Origin: Candidatus Sodalis pierantonius str. SOPE
GTDB lineage: Bacteria; Pseudomonadota; Gammaproteobacteria; Enterobacterales; Enterobacteriaceae
Direction of reading: 5' to 3'
Length of the DNA stretch: 64,000 nt
Assembly: GCF_000517405.1 (NCBI RefSeq)
Contig: NZ_CP006568.1
Location: 1,426,001-1,490,000, forward strand
A program made the position numbers and the translations under genes. The notes under the pieces were generated by a model that saw nothing but the letters and a program-made list of their open reading frames with translations, did no database searches and was not told the DNA's origin. Positions 21,751 through 30,852 of the stretch are shown piece after piece (positions within the stretch are counted from its first letter, which is position 1; each line of letters starts with the position of its first letter).

Positions 21751-22500
21751 ATGGATACACTGTTAATGGCTCTGCGAGAGCTGAAGTTGTCGGCAATGGT
21801 CCAGGCGTTGGAGACGCAACGCGAACTCCCGGGGAGTTATGGGGAGCTGGGGTTCGAGGAGCGGTTGTCGCTGATGGTAGAAGCGGAAAATTTACATAGA
21901 AAAAACAACCACATATGCCGTCTGCGACGGCAATCGCAAATGCGCTTGCAGGCAAAACCGGAAGATATCCGCTATATCCCTAGCCGAGGAGTGACACCGG
22001 AACAGATGCGAGATCTGCTAGGGGGACAATATCTGAAATATCAGAAAAGCATACTCATCACGGGGCCGACAGGTACGGGCAAAACCTGGTTCAGTTGTGC
22101 GCTTGGTGAGCAGGCATGCCGGCAGCAATATAGCGTGCGTTACTGGCGAGTGGGTCGGTTTCTGGCCCATCTTCACCAGTGTCAGGTAGACGGGACCTAT
22201 CTAAAACAGCTTAAGCAGTTAGAAAAAATAGAGTTACTGATCTTGGACGACGTGGGCCTAGAATCAATAAGTCCGATGCAGGCAACGATGCTGTTGGAGG
22301 TGATGGAAGATCGCTACGACAAAAGCAGCAGCATCCTGATCAGTCAACTGCCGGTGAAAAAATGGTATGGACTGATAGAAAACCCCACGACAGCTGACGC
22401 GTTACTCGATCGGTTAGTACACCCCAGCTATAGACTGGAACTTAAAGGCGAATCACTATGCAAAGAGAAAGGAGTAGCCAGCACAGGAAAAATAGACTAA
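21751..22500 (+). CDS. istB: IstB ATP-binding helper protein (copy 1)
   Basis: 249-residue AAA+ ATPase that assists IstA in target selection. Walker A is GPTGTGKT (about residues 105-112) and Walker B is LLILDDVGLE (about 162-171). Starts 11 bases after istA with AAGGAG upstream. The frame is intact in this copy but frameshifted in copy 2. Confidence 0.93.
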   Translation: MDTLLMALRELKLSAMVQALETQRELPGSYGELGFEERLSLMVEAENLHRKNNHICRLRRQSQMRLQAKPEDIRYIPSRGVTPEQMRDLLGGQYLKYQKSILITGPTGTGKTWFSCALGEQACRQQYSVRYWRVGRFLAHLHQCQVDGTYLKQLKQLEKIELLILDDVGLESISPMQATMLLEVMEDRYDKSSSILISQLPVKKWYGLIENPTTADALLDRLVHPSYRLELKGESLCKEKGVASTGKID

Positions 22501-22642
22501 ACCCGAGTCAGAAGATGAGCGAACACGTGATCGAATATCACTGGAATGGGTGATCGGAAAATATCGGAATAACTGATCGGATGTCGCCGGAACAGCTGAT
22601 CGGATACGTCGGAAGCTGCAGTATCTTTGCGGAAACCATGCC

Positions 22643-23185
22643 ATGTTAAGTATAAATTTTAAAGCGGGAGGCGGTGCAGTCTTGGACAGAATTATCCAAG
22701 CCTATGGTTTTGATACTAAAATTGAGTATTGTAAGCATCTCGGTATCACGGCCAGCAATCTTTCAATGTGCTATAAAAAAGATTTATACCCTTCTGATTT
22801 AGTGGTCAAATGCCTGGCGGATACGGGCGTCCGTCTGGAATGGCTCACCGGCGGTCAGGGAGATATGTTTGCCGGTCCGAACGCGCGCAATCAAAGTCAG
22901 CAACAAACACTCGAAGTCCCGGCAAGTAAACTTATCAAGGGTGAAATCTATGATGCAGGCACATTTTACCTTGATATTGGTTGGTTTAAACCCGATCGTG
23001 ATATCCCCGTCCGGCCCGGCGTACTGTTGGAAGGTAGCAAACGCTTTATCGTCGATTATCAGTTCAGTGACGTTAGCGACGGCCGGTGGTTAACGGAAAT
23101 TGAAGGCCGCCTTCTGATACGGGACCTGTTCCGCATCCCGGTCGGACGGGTTAAAGTCTGCGGGGGGGGGGAGAGAGGCCTTTTG
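22643..23185 (+). pseudogene. phage CI-type repressor, 3' truncated by IS256
   Basis: The N-terminal half matches the phage CI repressor helix-turn-helix family of P2/186-like phages (GGGAVLDRIIQAYGFDTKIEYCKHLGITASNLSMCYKKD, then TGVRLEWLTGGQG). The C-terminal half matches the self-association domain (FYLDIGWFKPDRDIPVRPG...LLEGSKRFIVDYQFSDVSDGRWLTEIEG). A G10 run at 23162-23171 precedes the IS256 junction at 23186. The last residues and stop (23209) of the open frame come from the IS. IS21 copy 1 ends 22 bases before the start, so the native promoter is gone. Confidence 0.75.
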
Positions 23186-24395
23186 GACCCTGTACACGAT
23201 TCTGTGTAAATGCCTGTATCGCCAGCCACACCACCTTTTTCACTGCGTCGTCGGTCGGGAACACCTTGCGCTTTTTGATGGCATGCCGGATCACGCTGTT
23301 TAACGACTCGATGGCGTTGGTCGTGTAGATCACCTTGCGGATGTCCGTTGGATAGGCAAAGAACGTGGCCAGATTGGCCCAGTTTGCCTGCCAGCTTCGA
23401 CTTATTTGCGGGTAGCGGATGTCCCAGGCACTGGAGAACGCTTCCAGCGCCTGCAAGCCGGCTTCTTCCGTAGGGGCCTGATAGATAGCTTTCAGGTCGC
23501 GGGTGACGGCCTTGTAGTCCTTCCAGGAGACGAACCGCAGGCTGTTGCGCACCATATGTACGATACACAGCTGGAGCCGCGCCTCCGGATACACCGCGTT
23601 AATAGCGTCAGGGAAACCTTTCAGCCCGTCTACGCAGGCGATAAGGATATCGTTCAGGCCGCGGTTTTTCAGCTCTGTCAGCACGTTCAGCCAGAACTTT
23701 GCGCCTTCATTTTCGGTCAGCCACATACCTAGCAACTCTTTCTGGCCTTCGATGTTGATGCCCAGCGCCAGGAACACAGATTTGTTGATGATGCAGCTGT
23801 CCTGCCGGACTTTTAGAACGATACAGTCAAGATAAACAATGGGATAGACTGCATCCAGAGGCCGGTTTTGCCATTCGACAACCTGCTCCATGACCGCATC
23901 GGTGACCTTTGAGACCAGCGCCGGCGAGACATCGGCGTCATACAGCTCTTTGAACGCGGCGGCGATCTCGCGGGTGGTCATCCCTTTGGCGTACAACGAT
24001 AAAATCTGGTTATCCATCCCGGTAATCCGGGTCTGGTTCTTCTTCACCAGTTGCGGTTCAAAGGAACCGTCACGATCGCGCGGAGTACGCAGCGCCAGCG
24101 GGCCATCGCCAGTGGTAACGGTTTTTGTGGAATAGCCGTTGCGGGCGTTGGTCCCCGGTTTAGGCTGATTTTTATCGTAGCCGAGGTGATGGGTCATTTC
24201 GGCATTGAGAGCTGCTTCGACGCTAATTTTTTTCAGCAGCCGATCGAAGTGACTGAGATCTTCAGGGGTTTTGAGATTTTTGGCCAGTTCGTTAGCCAGA
24301 GCCTGCAACTGTTTTTCGTCCATAAATTAACCTGTTTTTGATGTTGGATTGAACATATCAAAATCAGGCAAATACACAAATCTCTAAACAGGCTC
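23186..24395 (-). mobile_element. IS256-family element, copy 2 (internally deleted)
   Basis: 1210 bp, with both termini recognisable (GACCCTGTACAC at the left and CAGGCTC at the right). Relative to copy 3 about 105 bases are missing just inside the left end, near 23210, joining TAAATGCCT directly to GTATCGCC. The deletion endpoints share a short GCCT. There is no target duplication; the left neighbour is a phage repressor and the right neighbour is IS21 copy 2. Confidence 0.9.
23217..24323 (-). pseudogene. IS256-family transposase, C-terminally deleted
   Basis: Identical in frame to the intact copy through WLAIQA, then a deletion removes the normal end (about 35 residues, AASQKWTMPLRDW...). 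The frame reads into terminal-repeat and phage sequence instead. The catalytic region, including the CVDGLKGFPDAI...CIVHMVRN signature, is retained, but the protein is probably non-functional. Confidence 0.88.
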
Positions 24396-24511
24396 GATTC
24401 CGACGTATCCGATCAGCTGTTCCGGCGACATCCGATCAGTTATTCCGATATTTTCCGATCACCCATTCCAGTGATATTCGATCACGTGTTTGCTCATCTT
24501 CTGACTCGGGT

Positions 24512-25260
24512 TTAGTCTATTTTTCCTGTGCTGGCTACTCCTTGCTCTTTGCGTAGTGATTCGCCTTTAAGTTCCAGTCTATAGCTGGGGTGTACTAATC
24601 GATCGAGTAACGCGTCAGCTGTCGTGGGGTTTTCTATCAGTCCATACCATTTTTTCACCGGCAGTTGACTGATCAGGATGCTGCTGCTTTTGTCGTAGCG
24701 ATCTTCCATCACCTCCAACAGCATCGTTGCCTGCATCGAACTTATTGATTCTAGGCCCACGTCGTCCAAGATCAGTAACTCTATTTTTTCTAACTGCTTA
24801 AGCTGTTTTAGATAGGTCCCGTCTACCTGACACTGGTGAAGATGGGCCAGCAACCGATCCACTCGCCAGTAACGCACGCTATATTGCTGCCGGCATGCCT
24901 GCTCACCAAGCGCACAACTGAGCCAGGTTTTGCCCGTACCTGTCGGCCCCGTGATGAGTATGCTTTTCTGATATTTCAGATATTGTCCCCCTAGCAGATC
25001 TCGCATCTGTTCCGGTGTCACTCCTCGGCTAGGGATATAACGGATATCTTCCGGTTTTGCCTGCAAGCGCATTTGCGATTGCCGTCGCATACGCATATGT
25101 GATTGTTTTTTCTATGAAAACATTCCGATTCTACCATCAACGACAACCGCTCCTCGAACCCCAGCTCCCCATAACTCCCCGGGAGTTCGCGTTGCGTCTC
25201 CAACGCCTGGACCATTGCCGACAACTTCAGCTCTCGCAGAGTCATTAACAGTGTATCCAT
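24512..25260 (-). pseudogene. istB: IstB ATPase, frameshifted (copy 2)
   Basis: A one-base loss near 25088 (ATATGCGTATGCG instead of ATATGCCGTCTGCG in copy 1) separates the N-terminal 60 residues from the ATPase domain. Walker A GPTGTGKT and Walker B LLILDDVGLE remain in the downstream frame. Confidence 0.9.
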
Positions 25261-25271
25261 ATTTATTCTCC

Positions 25272-26823
25272 TTAGTGATAACTGTCCGGACCTCGGAGGT
25301 TTTCGTGAACCAGCATTGATACGCCGGCTCCGTCCTGGGTGACCTCACTTTCACGACCGTGTTTCAATACGTTGGCTATGAAAGAGCGGTTAATGCACAC
25401 TTTCTCCAACGTCAGCGCGCAGGCCTTCTCCAGTCGCGTCGTCTCATAGCGCCGTTGCAGATTGAGTAGCCCCAGCACGGAGCGGTAAGCCTGCTCCGGA
25501 TGGGCTTTGCTCTTTTGGATGGACTCGACCACTTTCAGTGTGCACACACCCACCGACAGCGCCCAACTGCACAGCCTTTCCGGCGTCCACTGACTCTGCC
25601 CCTTATGGTTAGCCGGCATGTGCGCCGCCTGAGTCGTGTGCCTATAGGCATTATCGCTGCGAGGGTGCGTAGCCACGCAGACGCCCTTATGGTGGATTTG
25701 CACCAGCCGTTGGGTGGCGATGACGTCAACGCGCTCGCCAACCAGCGGATGCGGCACCGAGTACCAGTTTTTGCCGTAGTCTATGTGGTAATCAGGTCCC
25801 ACTCGGGCAACGAGATACTCACTGTATTCCCATTGTGTGGGCGGTAGAGGCCCAAGAGCCGGTTTGTCCAGCTGCTCGAAGCGTTCAAGGCGACTTTGTC
25901 CGCCGTAATGACGCATCGGGCGCAGATTCAACTCATGATTGAGTTCTCGTATCACCTGGTTGAGTTCGGCCAGCGAGTAGAACCTACGTTTACGCAACCG
26001 GGCCAAAACCCAGCGTTCTACCAGCTGCACAGTTGATTCTGCCTTCGCCTTGTCTTTCGGTTTTCTCGGGCGCGCCGGTAGCACCACTGTCTCATAGTGA
26101 TTTGCCAGCGCCTGGTAGCTCTGGTTTATGACCGGCTCATAGCGGTCAGGGGTGCTGACAGCGCTGCGCAGATTATCAGGTATCATCAGCTCCGGAACCC
26201 CACCCATGAAGTGCAGGCAGCGGCTATTGGCGTTGAGCCACGATGCCATGTTCCTGGCCTTCGCAGGCTTCGATATACGCATAGCCTGACACGCCCATGG
26301 CAGCGACGAAGATAGCGACCTGGCGTACGCTACCGGTCGCAGGGTTGACGATAGGTACGGTGGGGCCACAGAAGTCGATGAAGAGCTTTTCGCCAGCCTT
26401 GTGCTCCATGCGCATGGAACGCCGCTGCTTCTTTTTCCAGTCACGGAACAGTGCACAAAACTGTGAGTAACCGAGGGCATCACCGCCCACGGCGGACTGA
26501 TATTCCATCCAGAGCAGCTGCTTGGTCATGCCCTTGCGGCTTAACTCGGTATCGATATCAAGCCAGCTGGGTAAGGTATTGATAACTTTTCCGGATTTGC
26601 CGGGATAGAGCAGGCGGTCGAGGTCGACGGGGGACAGTTCCGCCGGCAATGGCCAGACCAGGTTAGCTACCGTGAATCGGCCGAGGATATCGTGCACGGT
26701 AGTACAGCCTATGCCGAGCGCTGCTGCGATAGTGCGATTCGAGCGACGCTGCTCGAATTTCATACGTAATACATTAATATAGATGCACATTTCCGTTCTC
26801 GCTTTCTTCTTTTTACGTGCCAT
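25272..26823 (-). pseudogene. istA: IstA transposase, frameshifted (copy 2)
   Basis: Reads correctly from MARKKKKART through the first catalytic Asp (LFIDFCGPTVP) to EACEGQ. An extra A near 26251 (CCAGGAACATGG instead of CCAGGACATGG) then shifts the frame; the remainder continues to 25272. The lesion is at a different place from that in copy 1. Confidence 0.9.
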
Positions 26824-27013
26824 GCCATGCCCTCGGAAGCTAAAAGTCTCCAGAGTATGGCGGAACAGAAGATGAGCGATCGGACAGAATCGGAATCGCT
26901 GATCGGGCGACCGGAATCAGTGATCGGATGAAATCAGAATTAGTGATCGGGTGAAATCGGAATCAGTGATCGGATGTGACCGGAACCAGCACGCCCCTCG
27001 ATTCGGGTGAAGG

Positions 27014-27301
27014 CTAGCGGGTTTCCAGCGCCTTACGCACCATTTTGACCGCGCCCAAGATGCCAATGCCTCGTTTCGCCCAGCGCATAAGTCGGCTGGG
27101 GTGACGAACGTTGTACAGCGCCAATAGACTGGTGCCCGCAATCAGATAGCGGCGGAAACTTAACAGACGCATCCAGCGCCGATCCCAAGGGGCGGTGACG
27201 AGCTGCCACCGGCGACTTTGCACGCCCAGCGCCCGGCGCTGTTGCTGGATTTGGTGCAGCAACAGCAGCTTTTTGGCGTGTTTCGGCTTGGGTTCGCTCA
27301 T
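27014..27301 (-). CDS. yqjK: YqjK-like protein
   Basis: 95-residue small protein with the YqjK features: a basic N-terminal coil (LLLLHQIQQQRRAL), the DRRWMRLLSFRRYL stretch, one hydrophobic segment (about 50-62) and RHPSRLMRWAKRG. Function unknown; the yqjD-yqjE-yqjK cluster is widespread in enterobacteria and associated with stationary phase and the inner membrane. Its ATG overlaps the yqjE stop (ATGA). IS21 copy 2 ends 22 bases past its stop. Confidence 0.9.
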   Translation of the reverse strand: MSEPKPKHAKKLLLLHQIQQQRRALGVQSRRWQLVTAPWDRRWMRLLSFRRYLIAGTSLLALYNVRHPSRLMRWAKRGIGILGAVKMVRKALETR

Positions 27302-27771
27302 TTTGCCTCCGCAATCCTGTCGCGCTGCTTACTTTTTACCTCTTCCTCGTGCTTGCGTTCGACTTCTTCGTTTTTAATTTCATCCTGAAGCTTTTCAAGA
27401 ATATTACGATCCACCTGCAACTCCTCGCGCGTTGCGCCAAGTAACGAGGATTTCCGCGCTTTAGCTAAGGTCACCACCGCGCCGACGATCGCCAGCAGCA
27501 GTATGCCGGTCGTGGAGGCGATCGCCGTCAGGCGGTATTGCGGATCGATGGCCAGGACCACCAGTACCAGCAGACTCATCAGACCAAACGCGGCAAACAG
27601 CAGCGTGATACCGGCCATCATCAGCATCTGGATGATATTGAATTTTTCCTCCTCCAGCTCCACTACGGCCAGGCGCAGTCGGGTCTCTATCATACCGACG
27701 ACAATAGTAAGGATTCGCTGGGCGATATTGAATAAGCCATTACCAGGGCCCTGGTTTTGCTGTTCGATCAT
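27298..27771 (-). CDS. yqjE: YqjE-family inner membrane protein (phage holin superfamily-like)
   Basis: 157 residues. The conserved core ETRLRLAVVELEEEK (residues about 28-42) is followed by two membrane segments (about 48-70 and 80-105) and a charged C-terminal tail longer than in E. coli (QVDRNILEKLQDEIKNEEVERKHEEE). The start at 27771 (MIEQQNQGPGNG) is preferred by alignment. Lies between yqjD and yqjK, in the same order as E. coli. Confidence 0.92.
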   Translation of the reverse strand: MIEQQNQGPGNGLFNIAQRILTIVVGMIETRLRLAVVELEEEKFNIIQMLMMAGITLLFAAFGLMSLLVLVVLAIDPQYRLTAIASTTGILLLAIVGAVVTLAKARKSSLLGATREELQVDRNILEKLQDEIKNEEVERKHEEEVKSKQRDRIAEAK

Positions 27772-27776
27772 AATGA

Positions 27777-28082
27777 TTAGCGCCGTGTAATAAGTGCACC
27801 GAGGATAAAGCCGACCACGGCGCCAACGCCAATGCCCGCCCAAGGATATTCGTGTACGTATTCATCTGCCTTACTGGCCACTACGCGGGTTTGCTCCGCC
27901 AGACGCTCGCCGCCATCGCCAAGACGGCTGCGGGTATCCTTGAGCGCGCGCTCCGCTTTAGTACGCAGTTTTTCAAACTCGGCTTTGGGTTTTTGCGCGG
28001 AACCACGCAACACTTCTTCCAGCGTATCCGCCAGTGATTTCAATTCCGCACGTAAATGTTCAGAAGTGGCATCTTTGACCAT
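27777..28082 (-). CDS. yqjD: YqjD/ElaB-family ribosome-associated membrane protein
   Basis: 101 residues, DUF883. An amphipathic, coiled-coil-prone N-terminal region precedes a single C-terminal glycine-rich membrane segment (YPWAGIGVGAVVGFILGALI) ending in RR. In E. coli YqjD binds 70S/100S ribosomes and tethers them to the membrane in stationary phase. Five bases separate it from yqjE, so the three genes likely form one transcript. Confidence 0.93.
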   Translation of the reverse strand: MVKDATSEHLRAELKSLADTLEEVLRGSAQKPKAEFEKLRTKAERALKDTRSRLGDGGERLAEQTRVVASKADEYVHEYPWAGIGVGAVVGFILGALITRR

Positions 28083-28421
28083 GGTTAGACTCCTTCAAGG
28101 CTTTGGCATCGGGGGCGGGGGTGAAAAAAAGCCCGCGTCCACCCGACCAACCATTAATTATTTTTAACCCTGCTACGCCCTGAGCCGTGTTGCCCGCCGG
28201 CGCTGATAGCGCCGATGAAACCTCCCGGCGTCATGAGCCAGGCATGAAGCGCGGCCTGTAGCGGCGTACCGCGGGGTGAGAGGTCATTGCACCGGGTGCG
28301 TTGAATCCGGGTCGTCATGCTAAAAGCCAGAAGGGCTTCTGATGTTTAGCGCTTAAGGTAAGCGTAGCCCCGGATCCGCTAAACCGCAAAAAAGTGGTAA
28401 CAATTTCTTAGGGTTAATCCG
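28083..28421. other. mzrA-yqjD intergenic region; yqjC absent
   Basis: E. coli has yqjC (a periplasmic protein gene) here. I find no frame resembling it, so it is lost or too decayed to read. A CAGAAG-GG-CTTCTG palindrome lies at 28331-28344, and a CGGGC with a long T run on the minus strand is seen around 28113-28125. Confidence 0.4.
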
Positions 28422-28449
28422 GTTAAAGACAAGGCCGCCTGACGGCGGC
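28422..28449 (-). terminator. putative terminator after mzrA
   Basis: Read on the minus strand: GCCGCC-GTCA-GGCGGC hairpin followed by CTTGTCTTT, 60 bases after the mzrA stop. The T tract is interrupted, so efficiency is uncertain. Confidence 0.5.
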
Positions 28450-28510
28450 AGTGGGCAGAGGGTCGGCGAGCGCGCCTGCTTGGCAAGGACGGCACGCCGA
28501 AGCGGCGGGG

Positions 28511-28885
28511 TTAACCCAGACGCTCCTCATCGGCGGCAGGACGGTATAGCCACTGCCAGGCGCTGTAGCGGCGGCTTTTCAGTATCGCATAGCCCTCGGG
28601 CAGGTGACTTTGCAGCACCAATTGCGCTGCCTGCGCTTGTTCCGGGGTGTCCAGATGAATAATCATACTGTCCTTGGCGGGGGTAATGCTTTTCACGCGG
28701 ATACCGCGATCCTCAAGCAACTGATAGAGAAAAAAACCGTCCGGCAGCGAACCGCGTTCGCGGGCAACGGTGATTTGCAGCGTGTTGTCGTCGCGGCACA
28801 GCGTCAGCGACACCAGCACCGCCACCGCCAGCAAACCGAGGCGGGAGCGTTTCATAAGGCCAAAACAACCTGACACTTTCATCAT
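28511..28885 (-). CDS. mzrA: EnvZ/OmpR regulon modulator MzrA
   Basis: Small bitopic inner-membrane protein which in E. coli contacts EnvZ and links CpxA to OmpR. The 124-residue frame has one membrane segment (about 14-30) and the conserved periplasmic LPDGFFLYQLLEDRGIRVKSITP block matching E. coli PDGF...HGIPFKSITP. The ATG at 28885 overlaps the yqjA stop by four bases (ATGA); an alternative ATG ten codons in is possible. Divergent, but no obvious lesion. Confidence 0.85.
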   Translation of the reverse strand: MMKVSGCFGLMKRSRLGLLAVAVLVSLTLCRDDNTLQITVARERGSLPDGFFLYQLLEDRGIRVKSITPAKDSMIIHLDTPEQAQAAQLVLQSHLPEGYAILKSRRYSAWQWLYRPAADEERLG

Positions 28886-29553
28886 TCTTTATCCGAATCG
28901 GTAAGCCGTTTACGGCGCCAGATGACCACCAGCGAACTCACCAGCCCGATAGTCAACAGCGCCAGCGGCAGCAGCATCAGGCACAGCATCAATTCCTCTT
29001 CATAGCGCTGAAACACCGGCGTTTTCCCGAGGATGAACCCGACGAGCGTTAAGATAAACACCCATAGAAAGGCGCTGATCCAATTAAAAAAATGAAAACG
29101 CGAACTGCCTAGGCCGGACAAACCGGCGATAGTCGGCAGCAGCGTTCGCACAAACGTGACGAACCGGCCGATAAGCAAAGCCGAAAGCCCATGGCGATGA
29201 AACATCCGGTAGGCCCGCTGATGATAGTGCGCTGGAAGATGCGCCAGCCAGCTCTTCACCAGCCGGTTATTTTCCAGCCATTTCCCCTGTATGTAACTAA
29301 TCCAACTGCCCAAGCTGGCGGCGACGGTCAGAAGCAGCAGCACGAGAGGAAAATTCAGCGTCCCTTTTGCAATCAGCACGCCGATTAATATCAATAAACT
29401 GTCGCCGGGTAAAAAGGCGGCGGGCAGTAGGCCGTTTTCCAAAAAAAGGATGACAAACACCAGCAAATAAATGGTCCAAACCAGGCTGGGATCGGAAAGT
29501 GTTTCAAAATCCTGTTGCCAGAGGGCGTGCAACAGTTCCTTAAAGATATCCAT
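28882..29553 (-). CDS. yqjA: DedA-family membrane protein YqjA
   Basis: 223 residues, polytopic. DedA-family proteins are implicated in polyprenyl-phosphate or lipid translocation and proton-dependent membrane fitness. The acidic residues shown to be essential in E. coli YqjA are present (Glu39 in FLENGLLPA and Asp51 in LPGDSLL), as are two arginines in GRFVTFVRTLLPTIAG (Arg129, Arg135). Coupled to mzrA. In E. coli exuR lies directly upstream; here an IS5 copy and three other broken genes intervene. Confidence 0.95.
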   Translation of the reverse strand: MDIFKELLHALWQQDFETLSDPSLVWTIYLLVFVILFLENGLLPAAFLPGDSLLILIGVLIAKGTLNFPLVLLLLTVAASLGSWISYIQGKWLENNRLVKSWLAHLPAHYHQRAYRMFHRHGLSALLIGRFVTFVRTLLPTIAGLSGLGSSRFHFFNWISAFLWVFILTLVGFILGKTPVFQRYEEELMLCLMLLPLALLTIGLVSSLVVIWRRKRLTDSDKE

Positions 29554-29797
29554 TGTGTATTCTCAACCATTGACGGTATGTCATCTACTGCCCGCCGCCG
29601 AACCGGAACAGAGGAAGCGAACCCGCGGCGTTGGCTTCGGAACGCACGCTTACGCGCCTATCAACCGCGAACGGCAAGGCAAACGCTGCTCTATCCGCGC
29701 CGGCGAAACCCGTCCCTGCGTCTGAAGCGAGAGAAAAACCGCGCGCGAAACGGCGGCTGGCGAACCGGCTAAAGTGTAAAAAAATCATCCACACTGT

Positions 29798-30852
29798 CGC
29801 TTTGTTGAATAAATCCGAAATTTGTGACGACTTCCTCCCTATCAGGGCGATTGTTACATGATGCGGACGCTGTTTGGCATTCCTAACAGTGTGATCCGGT
29901 TAAGTGCTTTAACCATTGCCATTGCCTCACCTACCTGCGCGTCATAGTCATGCAGACTCAGATGACCACCCAGAAGTGTTTTAAACCGGAACATGGCCGT
30001 TTCAGCCAGTGAACGCCGGTGATAACTTACTTTCTTTTTCCAGGTATCGTTATTGCCGCTCAGATGCTGATTTGCCACCGCATGGTTACGCTCATAGTAT
30101 CGAGCTGGCCAATATTGCGCACCACTTCGCGGTGGGATAAGCGGCTTTATTTTTTTCCTCAGCAGAGCATCATGACAGTAACGCGTATCGTAAGCACTGT
30201 CAGCCGACGCTTCCCTGATTTTCCGGTGGGTTTGGTTAATCAGCCCGGGCAGCGCCTGCGCATCTGTCGTACCGCTTAGCGATAAATCGGCACAGATAAT
30301 TTCATGTGTCACGCTATCTACTGCCAGATGAAGCTTGCGCCATACTCTGCGCCTCTCAGCCCCATGCTGCCTGACTTTCCATTCGCCTTCGCCGAAGACT
30401 TTCAGGCCGGTGCCATCGATGACCAGGTGTGAGATTTCGCCGCGGGTTGGCGTTTTTATGCTGATGTCGACGGTTTTTGCTCGCCGGCTGACCAGAGAGT
30501 AATCTGGGCAGCGCTGCGACAGCCCCATCAGTTTAAAAATTAAGTCAACGAAACCCTGTAACGCCCGGAGCGAAAGGTTAAACACGCGCTTTATCATCAG
30601 AACCGTGGTAATGGCCATATCGGTGTAGTGAAGCGGCCGGCCACGATGTTCAGGTGGTGTACTCTCAGTCCATGCAGCAATGGCTGACTCATCAAGCCAT
30701 ACTGTCAGATCCCCCCGCTGCCTGAGCGCATTGTTGTATGCGGGCCAGTTGGTAATTTTAAACTTTTGCTTTGCCATGGGGACCTGATGTTGAAACAAAT
30801 GTAGTGATCAGAGCCGCCAGTCACCTAAAAGTTCGATTTATTCAACAAAGCC
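29798..30852 (-). mobile_element. IS5-family element, copy B
   Basis: Complete 1055-bp element with GGCTTTG.../...CAAAGCG ends. The flanking 9-mers CCACACTGT (29789-29797) and TCACACTGT (30853-30861) match at eight of nine positions, consistent with an old 9-bp target duplication. It is the only IS5 copy in the window with such a signature. Inserted in the region between yqjA and exuR. Confidence 0.93.
29854..30777 (-). CDS. IS5-family transposase (copy B)
   Basis: 307 residues from the MAKQKFK start; seven extra in-frame codons upstream are judged non-native, since every copy starts at the same MAKQ. DDE residues and the YHRRSLAETAMFRFK signature are intact. Small differences from other copies include VDLIFKLMGLSQRC and ARYYERNH. 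Confidence 0.94.
   Translation of the reverse strand: MAKQKFKITNWPAYNNALRQRGDLTVWLDESAIAAWTESTPPEHRGRPLHYTDMAITTVLMIKRVFNLSLRALQGFVDLIFKLMGLSQRCPDYSLVSRRAKTVDISIKTPTRGEISHLVIDGTGLKVFGEGEWKVRQHGAERRRVWRKLHLAVDSVTHEIICADLSLSGTTDAQALPGLINQTHRKIREASADSAYDTRYCHDALLRKKIKPLIPPRSGAQYWPARYYERNHAVANQHLSGNNDTWKKKVSYHRRSLAETAMFRFKTLLGGHLSLHDYDAQVGEAMAMVKALNRITLLGMPNSVRIM

Larger units (their letters stand above)
20043..22620 (+). mobile_element. IS21-family element, copy 1
   Basis: 2578 bp. The ends are inverted repeats TGCTGGTTCCGG and TGCAGCTTCCGA (5' to 3' inward), with TG...CA termini typical of IS21. Inside each end lie several direct repeats of the type CCGATCA-CTGATTCCG, which are candidate transposase-binding sites. 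It contains istA and istB. No target duplication is seen; one flank is a phage gene tail and the other a phage repressor. Confidence 0.9.
24398..26991 (-). mobile_element. IS21-family element, copy 2
   Basis: Inverted relative to copy 1 and about 22 bases longer over comparable limits, because its istA-proximal end carries one extra copy of a 23-bp direct repeat (CCGATCACTRATTCYGATTTCA). The other end lacks the terminal 6 bases and abuts IS256 copy 2. Both of its genes carry frameshifts. Confidence 0.9.

Noticed and set aside
24393..27003. CTCGATTC on both sides of IS21 copy 2 as a target duplication
   Set aside because: The left occurrence overlaps the last bases of IS256 copy 2 and the IS21 end there is truncated, so the match is probably chance.
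29585..29794. Possible small genes between yqjA and IS5 copy B
   Set aside because: Three overlapping frames on both strands, none with a ribosome site or homology; more likely a decayed intergenic region.
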